This document shows positions 25,610 to 33,341 of a DNA stretch of 56,232 bases, piece after piece. The notes under the pieces are model-generated. The model saw only the letters and a program-made list of their open reading frames with translations, was not told where the DNA came from and did not search any database. Source of the stretch: JAHELQ01 sp965603365. Lineage in GTDB: Bacteria > Acidobacteriota > Aminicenantia > UBA2199. The stretch is taken from positions 1 through 56,232 of the forward strand of contig CBFDCR010000034.1 of the NCBI GenBank assembly GCA_965603365.1, in the 5' to 3' direction. The stretch's first letter is position 1, and every line of letters begins with the position of its first letter. The position numbers and the translations under genes were made by a program.

Positions 25610-25859
25610 TTCTGAAAATAAAGGTGGTAAAAAGTATTACTTTTCCCGGAAGAAGTATTGTTATTTTTGTAAGGATAAGATTAAGTTCGTCGATTATAAA
25701 AATTTCAGAATTCTGGAAAAGTATATTCTGGAAACAGGTAAAATTTTGCCGGCCAGGGTCACCGGCACCTGCGGTTATCATCAGAAACAGTTATCCAAGG
25801 CCATCAAAAGGGCCCGGCACATGGCGTTGATGAAATTCATTGAGCCCAAGAAGGATTAA
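25590..25859 (+). CDS. rpsR: 30S ribosomal protein bS18
   Basis: 89 residues. The family core (KYCYFCKDKIKFVDYKNF..., GKILPARVTGTCGYHQKQL, AIKRARHMALM) is complete. It keeps the Cys pair YCYFC and the later CGYH, the zinc-binding C+ form. The gene overlaps rpsF by 20 nt and is 10 nt before rplI. Confidence 0.95.
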   Translation: MQNSKNSSENKGGKKYYFSRKKYCYFCKDKIKFVDYKNFRILEKYILETGKILPARVTGTCGYHQKQLSKAIKRARHMALMKFIEPKKD

Positions 25860-25869
25860 GAGGTAAAAA

Positions 25870-26484
25870 ATGAAGGTGATTTTGAATGTCGATATGGAAA
25901 CGTTTGGTGAGATCGGCGATATCATAGATGTAAAGCCGGGATATGCCAGGAACTATCTTTTTCCCCGCGATCTTGCTTTAGAAATCACTAAGCATAATCT
26001 GGAGATAATTAAGGCGAGAAAGAAAAAAGTTCAGAAAAAGCTGGAACTGGAGAAACTGTCTGCCCAGGGGCAGAAGCCGAAACTGGAAGAGATCACGTTG
26101 ATGTTTGAAAAGAAGGCCGGTGAAACGGGAGCTCTGTTTGGTTCGGTGACGGTGTCGGATATCGAAAAGAAGCTGGAAGAGCTGGGAGTGAAGATCGAGA
26201 GAAAGAAGTTTCACCTGGAGGAACCTATTAAGAGGCTGGGGAACCATATCTGTAAAATAAAATTATTTAAAGATGTGGAAGCGGAATTGAAAATAGTAGT
26301 CACAGCGGAAGGCGAAGATGAACAGGTAGGAAAGGGGGAAAAAGTAGAGAAAGAAGAGGCTAAGAAAGAAGAGGCTAAAGAAGAAGAGGCTAAAGAAGAA
26401 GAGGTAAAGAAAGAAGAGGTTAAGGAAGAGGAAAGTCAGAGCCAGGAACAGGAAAAAGAAACCGATTCGCCTGAACAGGAATGA
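25870..26484 (+). CDS. rplI: 50S ribosomal protein bL9 with long charged tail
   Basis: Residues 1-48 are the N-terminal rRNA-binding domain (MKVILNVDMETFGEIGDI, VKPGYARNYLFPRDLA), then the long connecting helix and the C-terminal domain to about residue 148. A normal bL9 ends there. This one carries about 55 more residues of EAKKE-type pentapeptide repeats ending in a Gln/Glu-rich stretch. The tail is encoded by a 15-bp tandem repeat and could vary in length. Highly acidic/basic repeats of this kind form single helices. Confidence 0.93.
   Translation: MKVILNVDMETFGEIGDIIDVKPGYARNYLFPRDLALEITKHNLEIIKARKKKVQKKLELEKLSAQGQKPKLEEITLMFEKKAGETGALFGSVTVSDIEKKLEELGVKIERKKFHLEEPIKRLGNHICKIKLFKDVEAELKIVVTAEGEDEQVGKGEKVEKEEAKKEEAKEEEAKEEEVKKEEVKEEESQSQEQEKETDSPEQE
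26356..26430 (+). repeat. 15-bp coding tandem repeat, five units
   Basis: Units start at 26356, 26371, 26386, 26401 and 26416, each close to GAGGCTAAAGAAGAA. They encode E-A/V-K-K/E-E five times in the tail of bL9. Confidence 0.85.
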
Positions 26485-26567
26485 GAACCGTCATTGGTAT
26501 CGTTTTTGATGCAGCCCCATTCTGAATTTGACGGGCGGTAGGCGGCAAATTTATAAGGGCATTTTTA

Positions 26568-27944
26568 ATGCAAGAGAGTGTGACGACCGATTTTAGCAAG
26601 GCATTACCCCACGACGAATTTGCCGAGAGGGCCATCCTGGGTGCCATGCTCATCGATAATAAATACGCCAACGAAGTCTTCAGTGAAATCACCTCCGGGG
26701 ATTTCTATCGGGATGCCCATAAGAATATTGCCGCCGTCGTCGATTATCTGACAAATAGTGGGAGCACCGCCGATATCGTGACGGTGGCAGGACACCTGAA
26801 AAAGAAGAAAGAGTTAAAATTTGTGGGGGGCTATGAGTATATCAATTCCCTGATTGACGGTATTCCTGAAAATGTAAATATCGCAGAATACATTAAAATC
26901 GTTAAAGATCGAGCGGCACTGCGCAGGATTATTCTGACTTCAATGGGAGTCATCCGCAAGGGGGTGGAAGAGAAGGCCGAAACCGAAAGTATACTGAATG
27001 AACTTCAAGAGGATATTATTAAAATATCCGAAAGCAGGCAAAAAGAGGGTTTTCACTCCTGTAAAGAATTGGTGCCCCAGACCATGGGCCTGATCGAAAG
27101 TATTCAGAAACATGGAGACAGTGGGGGTTTGAAAACCGAGTTTTTAGAGCTGGATGCCATGACCGGCGGTTTCCAGAAGAGCGATTTGATCGTGATTGCC
27201 GCCAGGCCTTCGATGGGAAAAACCGCCCTGGCCTTGAATATCGCCGATAATATCGCCCTGGCCGGCAAGCGGGTGGGATTTTTTTCCATTGAGATGGCCA
27301 GGTATCAGATCATAATGAGGCTATTGGCATTAAAAACGGAGATCGGCTTAAATGCCCTGAGAAGTGGGAAACCCCACTTTTCTCCTAAAGAGTGGAGTAA
27401 GCTGGAATTGGCCTCGGGCGAGTTGGGAAAGGCGGAATTCTTTATTGACGATTCCGCTTCCTTATCCATAGTGGAGATGAAAACCCGGGCCAGAAGGTTA
27501 AAGAATGAGCGGGGTCTGGATATCGTCTTTGCCGATTATTTGCAGTTGATCAAAGTCTCAGGCGATGCGGTCAGGAGGAACGACAGCCGGGCCCAGGAGG
27601 TGGCGGTGGTCACCGCCTCTTTGAAGGAGATCGCCAAGGAGTTGGAGATTCCGGTGGTGGCCTTAGCCCAGTTAAACCGGGCGCCGGAGCACCGGGGTAT
27701 CAAGAAGGAAGGGGGGCCGAAGTACCAGTTGTCGGATTTAAAAGAGAGCGGCGCCATCGAGCAGGATGCCGATGTGGTGATATTTCTGCATCGGGATGAT
27801 CAGATCGATAAGGAAACCGAGCGTAAAGGCGTCGCCGACTTGATCGTGGCCAAGCAGCGGAATGGCCCCACCGGCAGGATCGAACTGGCATTTCAGGATA
27901 AGTATACGAAGTTTAAAAATCTGGGAAAAGATTATTACATGTAA
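26568..27944 (+). CDS. dnaB: replicative DNA helicase
   Basis: Hexameric 5'-3' helicase of the replication fork. The N-terminal DnaB domain (about 12-115, PHDEFAERAILGAMLID) is followed by a linker and the RecA-like core. Walker A is ARPSMGKT at 212-219, Walker B lies in DIVFADYLQLI, and RKGVADLIVAKQRNGPTG is near the C-terminus. The 458 residues are a normal length, with no intein. The start has no evident ribosome site; TTTATAAGG upstream could be its promoter. It closes the ribosomal-protein run after an 83-nt gap. Confidence 0.96.
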   Translation: MQESVTTDFSKALPHDEFAERAILGAMLIDNKYANEVFSEITSGDFYRDAHKNIAAVVDYLTNSGSTADIVTVAGHLKKKKELKFVGGYEYINSLIDGIPENVNIAEYIKIVKDRAALRRIILTSMGVIRKGVEEKAETESILNELQEDIIKISESRQKEGFHSCKELVPQTMGLIESIQKHGDSGGLKTEFLELDAMTGGFQKSDLIVIAARPSMGKTALALNIADNIALAGKRVGFFSIEMARYQIIMRLLALKTEIGLNALRSGKPHFSPKEWSKLELASGELGKAEFFIDDSASLSIVEMKTRARRLKNERGLDIVFADYLQLIKVSGDAVRRNDSRAQEVAVVTASLKEIAKELEIPVVALAQLNRAPEHRGIKKEGGPKYQLSDLKESGAIEQDADVVIFLHRDDQIDKETERKGVADLIVAKQRNGPTGRIELAFQDKYTKFKNLGKDYYM

Positions 27945-27994
27945 TGTAACGGATTTTTTGGTTCATGAAACCTTTTGGCCCGATTGGGCATCTA

Positions 27995-28000
27995 TATAAT
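27995..28000 (+). promoter_or_regulatory. -10 box of the second sigma-factor gene
   Basis: TATAAT ends 8 nt before the ATG at 28009 and no ribosome site is present, so the mRNA is predicted to be leaderless. CTTTTG at the -35 distance is weak. Confidence 0.4.
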
Positions 28001-28008
28001 ATAACCGA

Positions 28009-28599
28009 ATGGACGACTTAATTGCTGGTTTAAAAAAGAAAGAGGAAACTGCATTGAGAAAGGTGATGAGTCTCTATAAAAATAAAATTTACAACTATCT
28101 CCGGGTGCTGGTCAGCAACGATGAAATCGCCGAGGAGTTGACCCAGGATACCTTCGTAAAGGTCTATTTTAAGGCCCACACCTTGAGGACCAATAATTTG
28201 AAGGCCTGGATCTATACCATCGCCACCAATCTGGCCCGCAGCCAGTTCCGTAAAAACAAGATCAAGCATCTCCTTTCCTTAGCAGATGTCAATGAAGGGT
28301 ATTTGTCGGTGAACCCCGGTTCCGAAGATAACCTGCTGCTGGAGCAGCTCATCGCCAAACTGCCGGAAAAGTACAAGGTGCCGCTGGTGATGAAGGAGAT
28401 CGACAATTTTTCTTTTGAAGAAATTTCCGAACTCCTCGATAAGCCGGTGGGGACCGTGAAGACCCTGGTCTTCCGGGGTAAAAATCGGTTAAGGGCCCAT
28501 TTAAATGGGTCGGGTAATCCTTTAAAAAACGAATTTAAGGGAGGTAAAAGTCAAAATGCAACGGGTAGAAGACTTATTAAAACAAGTTTCAATAGATAA
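28009..28599 (+). CDS. ECF-type RNA polymerase sigma factor
   Basis: 196 residues. Region 2 (about 20-85, IAEELTQDTFVKVYFKAHTL and NLKAWIYTIATNLARSQFRKNK) and region 4 (about 105-155, LPEKYKVPLVMKEIDNFSFEEISELLDKPVGTVKTLVFRGK) are both clear. The C-terminal 35 residues are poorly conserved and overlap the next gene by 44 nt. The gene lies between dnaB and a membrane anti-sigma candidate. Placed directly upstream of the RiPP-type cassette, it may control it, but the cassette has its own housekeeping-type promoter. Confidence 0.9.
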   Translation: MDDLIAGLKKKEETALRKVMSLYKNKIYNYLRVLVSNDEIAEELTQDTFVKVYFKAHTLRTNNLKAWIYTIATNLARSQFRKNKIKHLLSLADVNEGYLSVNPGSEDNLLLEQLIAKLPEKYKVPLVMKEIDNFSFEEISELLDKPVGTVKTLVFRGKNRLRAHLNGSGNPLKNEFKGGKSQNATGRRLIKTSFNR

Positions 28600-28909
28600 A
28601 GAACTGGATGAAGGGTTTGAGACTGCCGTGTTTGGCAAAATCCGCCGGCGCAAGGTTCACCGCCGCCTGGCGATGGCCACCTCCGTCGTATTTGTCATCG
28701 TGGGCTTTCTGTTCAGTTTTTACCTGTTTATGCCCAGGGCGCCTCAACAGGCGCCGCTGACCGCCGACAGTCAGCTCAACGACTCTTCCCAAATCGTGGA
28801 GAAGGAGGAGGTGCCGGTCCTGGAGGATGTCTATTTCTCCTCCTACGACGACCGCACCCACTATGCAGTGGAACTGGTCTCCTACAACGAAGACGAGGGC
28901 GGCATCTAA
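28556..28909 (+). CDS. single-pass membrane protein, candidate anti-sigma factor
   Basis: 117 residues. The cytoplasmic N-terminus (1-38; helical, charged) is followed by a membrane segment (about 40-60, MATSVVFVIVGFLFSFYLF) and a short acidic periplasmic tail. GGGAGGT lies upstream of the ATG. Topology and the 44-nt overlap with the ECF sigma gene are the basis for the call; no zinc motif is present. Its stop is followed at once by the left copy of a 30-bp direct repeat. Confidence 0.65.
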   Translation: MQRVEDLLKQVSIDKELDEGFETAVFGKIRRRKVHRRLAMATSVVFVIVGFLFSFYLFMPRAPQQAPLTADSQLNDSSQIVEKEEVPVLEDVYFSSYDDRTHYAVELVSYNEDEGGI

Positions 28910-28910
28910 A

Positions 28911-28940
28911 CCCCTCTTTTGAATACCTCCAGGGTGGGGA
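28911..28940. repeat. 30-bp direct repeat, left copy
   Basis: Identical over 30 bp, in the same orientation, to 33350-33379. It starts 1 nt after the anti-sigma stop codon. On the minus strand it reads PTLEVFKRG followed by V and a stop, the same peptide as the C-terminus of the acyltransferase at the right copy. Confidence 0.9.
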
Positions 28941-28976
28941 ATCTGCCCTTCTTCCGCTTGTCTGTCCCACCTGGTA

Positions 28977-29005
28977 TTGACAGGTGTTCTAAATATTGAT
29001 ATAAA
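28977..29005 (+). promoter_or_regulatory. promoter of the RiPP-type cassette
   Basis: Perfect TTGACA at 28977-28982, 17-nt spacer, TATAAA at 29000-29005. It is the strongest-looking promoter in the window and lies 36 nt inside the left repeat. Transcription should start near 29012, with AAAGGAG before the ATG at 29051. Confidence 0.7.
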
Positions 29006-29050
29006 TAAAACGATCAAACTTTAAATTGATCAAAAAAAGGAGACCTGATC

Positions 29051-29257
29051 ATGTCCAAGAAATTAAACCTGGCTCACATTCACAAAAAAAATGGGGACAT
29101 CCAGCCTGAGGATATGTCACAACTGAAAGGGGGAGATGGCTGCGTCTGCGTTATTGACGAGATACAGGGAGCCGATATGGCAGCAGTTCATGCAATGCCG
29201 GACCCGGACCCCTGTACATGCGGATCTATTTTTAGTGCCATCGGGCTATGGTGGTAA
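29051..29257 (+). CDS. double-glycine RiPP precursor peptide with two CxC motifs
   Basis: 68 residues. The leader (1-28) is charged and ends MSQLKGG, a double-glycine type processing site resembling the leaders of the GG-Bacteroidales natural-product precursors. The 40-residue core has four cysteines as two C-x-C pairs (Cys31/Cys33 and Cys55/Cys57), an acidic Pro/Asp linker before the second pair, and ends in a hydrophobic segment with Trp-Trp. AAAGGAG precedes the ATG. Cysteine pairs next to a radical SAM/SPASM enzyme suggest thioether or other carbon-carbon or carbon-sulfur crosslinks. The leader similarity is judged by eye; the product is unknown. It is the first gene of the cassette. Confidence 0.7.
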   Translation: MSKKLNLAHIHKKNGDIQPEDMSQLKGGDGCVCVIDEIQGADMAAVHAMPDPDPCTCGSIFSAIGLWW

Positions 29258-29329
29258 ATAAAGATTGAGGGTGAGATTAATTATTTATCCACAGGATGAT
29301 TCCTGGAGAGTAGGCAGGAGATTATAGAG

Positions 29330-30481
29330 ATGAGATTTCGTTATATCCTTATTTGTGTGCTGCTTGTAGGTGTTGGCCTGTCCGTGTCTTTGGAGGGAAA
29401 AGGCGAAACGCGGCTGCGGGATATCTATGAATCCGGCAGGATAGAGTTTACAGTGAAAATGAAATTGGGCATCGACTCCTTTCCCGTCGATGTCAGAACA
29501 AAAACTCTAAGCTCTATTGCCGTGTCCCCTTCCGGTGCCATCTTTATCGGTGACGTTTTCAATAAAAATATAAGAAAGTTAAGTCCTGGGGGTAAATTTA
29601 TAAAGGTATTCGGCAGACCGGGCAAAGGACCGGGCGACCTGGATTCAGCCGGTAAGATGACGGTTTCGGATCGATTTCTCATCGTTTCGGAGTTAAGAAA
29701 CCGCCGCTTTTCCATATTCGACCTGGACGGCAGATTTATCAGGCACGTAAAATTAGATTTCAAGGCATTCCTGAAGGAATTCAGGCGCCTGGACAACGGG
29801 CAATTCCTGGTGGAATCCTGGACAATGAAGGCGGAAAAAAAAGAGTTATTCCAGGAATTTATCCTGGCCCTTTACTCCACCGACCTCAAATACATCGAGA
29901 CCATCTGCCGGCAGAGGGTATACCGGAATAAAATGATATTGAAACCCTTCCGCACCAATATTCCCCACCCCTTTAACAATGATGTCTACTGGGACATTTT
30001 ACCGCAGGATAGAGTCGTGATCGGTTATTCCCGGAACTATGAACTGGAGATTCGCGACCTCACCAACCGGGAGGTCAAACGGTTCTCCCACGACTATAAG
30101 CCTCAAAAGGTAACGGAACTGGATAAAAAAAAATATTTCGACAGCCTCATGTTCTTCCACAGCAGCGGCAAGGTTGAAAAAGGCGCCCATCCGGTGATCA
30201 AGGAACATACCGAGTTTCCGCAGTACAAGCCCGCCTTTGAGTATATCATGACCGACTGCCAGGGCAATATATTGGTCTTCCCCTATAAAAAAGACAGCGA
30301 GGACAGCCATAAATATTTTGATGCCTTTGATAAGGATGGCCGTTTTATCAACCGGGTAACGATTATATCGAATGAGACCATTCTTCCGCAAGGGCTGACT
30401 TCGGTTCCCCCCGATGTCTTTTGGTGCCTGATCAAAGACGAGGATGATGAACCGTTTGCCATTCAATTCGAGGTAAAATAG
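29330..30481 (+). CDS. exported 6-bladed beta-propeller protein
   Basis: 383 residues with a signal peptide (about 1-22). The rest matches the NHL-like 6-bladed beta-propeller family common in Bacteroidota: SSIAVSPSGAIFIGDVFNKNIRKLSPGGKF near residues 60-90, then GRPGKGPGDL and the FDLDGRFIRHVKL blade. Members are often found beside radical SAM peptide clusters. A periplasmic role in binding, exporting or processing the peptide is plausible but unproven. AGGAGA lies before the ATG. The gene follows the precursor by 72 nt and precedes the maturase by 23 nt. Confidence 0.75.
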   Translation: MRFRYILICVLLVGVGLSVSLEGKGETRLRDIYESGRIEFTVKMKLGIDSFPVDVRTKTLSSIAVSPSGAIFIGDVFNKNIRKLSPGGKFIKVFGRPGKGPGDLDSAGKMTVSDRFLIVSELRNRRFSIFDLDGRFIRHVKLDFKAFLKEFRRLDNGQFLVESWTMKAEKKELFQEFILALYSTDLKYIETICRQRVYRNKMILKPFRTNIPHPFNNDVYWDILPQDRVVIGYSRNYELEIRDLTNREVKRFSHDYKPQKVTELDKKKYFDSLMFFHSSGKVEKGAHPVIKEHTEFPQYKPAFEYIMTDCQGNILVFPYKKDSEDSHKYFDAFDKDGRFINRVTIISNETILPQGLTSVPPDVFWCLIKDEDDEPFAIQFEVK

Positions 30482-30504
30482 ATTTTTCCCATACCTTAAT
30501 TATC

Positions 30505-32043
30505 ATGGAAGATAAGCAAACCCAGAAGACGGTGGTCAGATCCAGTGGCGGGAATTGCTATCTGCTCACCCGGCGGATTCCCCAGGTACTGCTGCTGCAC
30601 CCGGTTTTGCATTTCATCATCGAATTGGAGGATAAGGGGGTAGACGCTGCAGAATGGATAGACGGATTGGAGGCCGGGAGCCTGGAAATTGCCGGGAATA
30701 TTGAAACGTCGAAGGGCGAGCTTCGTTACTATTACAATTACTATCTCTTCCTGAAGGAAAACGGTTACTTTAAGGAGACCGCCAAAGTCAAGATGAAGGA
30801 TCGCCGGTTCGATGCCGATACCGTAAAAAGACACCTTGCCAGCACCGAGCAAATCTCCTTTGAAGTGACCGATCGCTGCAATTTAAAATGTAGATACTGC
30901 GGCTATGGAGAGTTGTACTATGGGTATGACCGCCGATCCGGGAAAGATTTTAATATAGATACAGCCCAGAGATTCATCGATTATATGTTTGACCTGAAAG
31001 AGTCTCCCCTGAACCGAAGCGTACACAGGAAAATCGCCATCTCTTTCTACGGCGGCGAGCCGCTGTTAAATATGCCTTTTATCGAAAAGATAGTCAGGTA
31101 TGTTAAAAATAAAAAATTATCCCACAACACACTCTTCTTTAGTATGACCACCAACGGTACATTGTTGAACCGCCACATGGATTTTCTGGCGAAAAATGGG
31201 TTTTCCCTGGGAATCAGCCTGGACGGCAATGAAGATCATAATAAATACCGGGTCTTTCCCGACGGAACCCCTGCCTACAACGTTGTCTGGGACAATATCA
31301 AGAGGCTGAAAGACAAATACCCCGACTATTTTCAACAATGGGTCAACTTCCAGGTTGTGTTACACGACCGGAATTCACGAAAGTCGGTACTGGCGTTTTT
31401 CCAGGATCACTTTGATAAAAAACCGTACATATCGTCCCTCAGTTTGGTCAATATTAATCCTAAAAAGAGAGAAGAATTTAATAAAATCCTCGCCGGTCCC
31501 TCATCAGGATGGGACTGTGAAACGATACAGGACTTTAGAAAAAGCAGCAAAAACTTGCTGGATCTGCCGGTTACAGGGGAGTTGTCAAGGTTCATCGGTG
31601 CCTACAGCGGATTTGCCTTCAGAAAGTATGATCAGTTGTTGTTTCCCTTTGACAGTCGTATTAATGTGGCCACCGGCACCTGTGCGCCTTTCCAGAAACG
31701 GGTATTTGTCACCGTAAACGGGAAAATCTTCCCCTGTGAAAGAATCAGTCAAGAATACTACCTGGGAACGGTGAACCGGGAGAAGGTAGACATCGATTTC
31801 AAGGAGGTAGCTGAGAAATACAACCGGCTCTATGACAAACTCAGCCCCATGTGCGATCGATGCTTCAATAGCCTCCATTGTACAAAGTGTATTTTTTCGT
31901 TAAACCTCAACGATGATGTTCCCCGCTGCAATGAGTTTCTTGATTATGAAACATTCATGAAAAAACAATCGAATTTACTCTCATTGATTGAAGAGACACC
32001 GCAATTTTACGAAACGATAATGAAGCATGGACGCATCAACTAA
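30505..32043 (+). CDS. radical SAM/SPASM peptide maturase
   Basis: 512 residues. An N-terminal part (about 1-115) contains a region likely to bind the precursor leader. The radical SAM core holds the cluster motif Cys125-x3-Cys129-x2-Cys132 and a GGEPLL motif. The C-terminal SPASM domain has cysteines at 393, 411, 450, 453, 459, 462 and 475, enough for two auxiliary 4Fe-4S clusters. This is the layout of sactipeptide, ranthipeptide and GG-Bacteroidales maturases, to which the whole protein looks most similar. It should modify residues of the precursor at 29051. It overlaps the next gene by 17 nt, so the two are made together. Confidence 0.85.
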   Translation: MEDKQTQKTVVRSSGGNCYLLTRRIPQVLLLHPVLHFIIELEDKGVDAAEWIDGLEAGSLEIAGNIETSKGELRYYYNYYLFLKENGYFKETAKVKMKDRRFDADTVKRHLASTEQISFEVTDRCNLKCRYCGYGELYYGYDRRSGKDFNIDTAQRFIDYMFDLKESPLNRSVHRKIAISFYGGEPLLNMPFIEKIVRYVKNKKLSHNTLFFSMTTNGTLLNRHMDFLAKNGFSLGISLDGNEDHNKYRVFPDGTPAYNVVWDNIKRLKDKYPDYFQQWVNFQVVLHDRNSRKSVLAFFQDHFDKKPYISSLSLVNINPKKREEFNKILAGPSSGWDCETIQDFRKSSKNLLDLPVTGELSRFIGAYSGFAFRKYDQLLFPFDSRINVATGTCAPFQKRVFVTVNGKIFPCERISQEYYLGTVNREKVDIDFKEVAEKYNRLYDKLSPMCDRCFNSLHCTKCIFSLNLNDDVPRCNEFLDYETFMKKQSNLLSLIEETPQFYETIMKHGRIN

Positions 32044-33304
32044 AAGATCCTATTGGCTCTATATTCATCCATATGTCTATATATCGGCAAAAAAGGATCA
32101 TGCCATCCTGTACAACACCTTAAACGGGAAGCTGCTCGAGTACAAAGAAGAGCCGGAAATCTTAAGGCTCATCAACAGGTTGAAAACAGACCGTAATTTA
32201 TACGTCGTTAAATTGTCGTCCCGACACATCACTCCCGGCATCGGTGATTTCATCAGGCAGATCCGGCAAGCTTATGTGGGGGACATTGTAGACACTGCCT
32301 TAAGCTCTACCCGCCCCGTACAGTTTAAACCTATCTTGAGTTTGCAGAGAATCCTCGAAGGCGCCACCTCCACGGAGAAACATAACAAGAGACTGGCAAA
32401 GGATGAAATTTTTGAATACCTCAATACCATTTCGATCTACCTCAACGATGCCTGCGACCGGGACTGTCGTTTGTGCAGCCGGGCTTATAAACAGTTTCTA
32501 TTCTGCCATAAGAATAAAAAGGGTAAAAACGAAGTTCCCTTTGGGGAAATAAAAAAACTCCTTGAACAGACCGCCAGCAGCAATTTAGCCGTCCTAAACA
32601 TACTGGGGGGAAATATACTTAAGTATTCAAGGTTAGGAGAATTGATAAAATTATTGAATAGTCTGTCGATCCGGAAAGAGTACTTCATTCACTACTTAAA
32701 CATGACGGCCCAGCCGGATTTACGGGATTTTTTCACTCATCCCCACACTCGATTGAATGTACTGGTTCATTTCCCTGTCGAGCCGGAAATTTTTGCCGCT
32801 GCCGTTAAGGTTATTGATACACACAGGATGGAAAAAATGTTTCATCTTGTCATTCAGGAAGAGGCCGATATGGAGGCAGCGGAAGAGTTGATCTCAACAT
32901 ATCGATTGGAACACATCCGGTACAATCCCTATTTTAACGGTAAGAACATCGGATTTTTTGAACAACATGTTTTCTTGACCCGAGAATCCATCCAGGAAAG
33001 TCGTCCCTCTTTGAAGGAGATTCTCACCAGAACGAGTATCAATCCCATCTACTTTAAAAAAATTTATGTCCTGGGCAATGGCTCCATACATGCCAATATC
33101 AATGGCCCTAAAATCGGGGAATTGGGGCGGTCGTACATCTTTGATTTGTTGGACAGGGAGTTGAATCGAGGCCGATCATGGACAAAAATAAGGAAACATG
33201 TCGCCCCCTGCAAACACTGTGTGTTCCATGCTCTCTGTCCGCCAATATCAAACTATGAATATGTACTGGGACGCTACAATCTATGTCATGAGACAAATAT
33301 GTAG
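32027..33304 (+). CDS. second radical SAM-like protein of the cassette, pseudo-rSAM-family type
   Basis: 425 residues. The opening SYWLYIHPYVYISAKKDHAI then LYNTLNGKLLEY matches my memory of the so-called pseudo-rSAM partner of the GG-Bacteroidales system. Unlike the name, this copy keeps a full Cys143-x3-Cys147-x2-Cys150 motif in DACDRDCRLC, and a C-terminal cysteine set at 395, 398, 404 and 420. The glycine-rich SAM motif LNILGGNIL is present but unusual. It could be an active second maturase or a structural partner. The gene overlaps the SPASM maturase by 17 nt and ends 46 nt before the right 30-bp repeat. Confidence 0.7.
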   Translation: MDASTKRSYWLYIHPYVYISAKKDHAILYNTLNGKLLEYKEEPEILRLINRLKTDRNLYVVKLSSRHITPGIGDFIRQIRQAYVGDIVDTALSSTRPVQFKPILSLQRILEGATSTEKHNKRLAKDEIFEYLNTISIYLNDACDRDCRLCSRAYKQFLFCHKNKKGKNEVPFGEIKKLLEQTASSNLAVLNILGGNILKYSRLGELIKLLNSLSIRKEYFIHYLNMTAQPDLRDFFTHPHTRLNVLVHFPVEPEIFAAAVKVIDTHRMEKMFHLVIQEEADMEAAEELISTYRLEHIRYNPYFNGKNIGFFEQHVFLTRESIQESRPSLKEILTRTSINPIYFKKIYVLGNGSIHANINGPKIGELGRSYIFDLLDRELNRGRSWTKIRKHVAPCKHCVFHALCPPISNYEYVLGRYNLCHETNM

Positions 33305-33341
33305 GGTAGTCGGTGGAAGTAAGATGTCCGTAAATCAGGTG

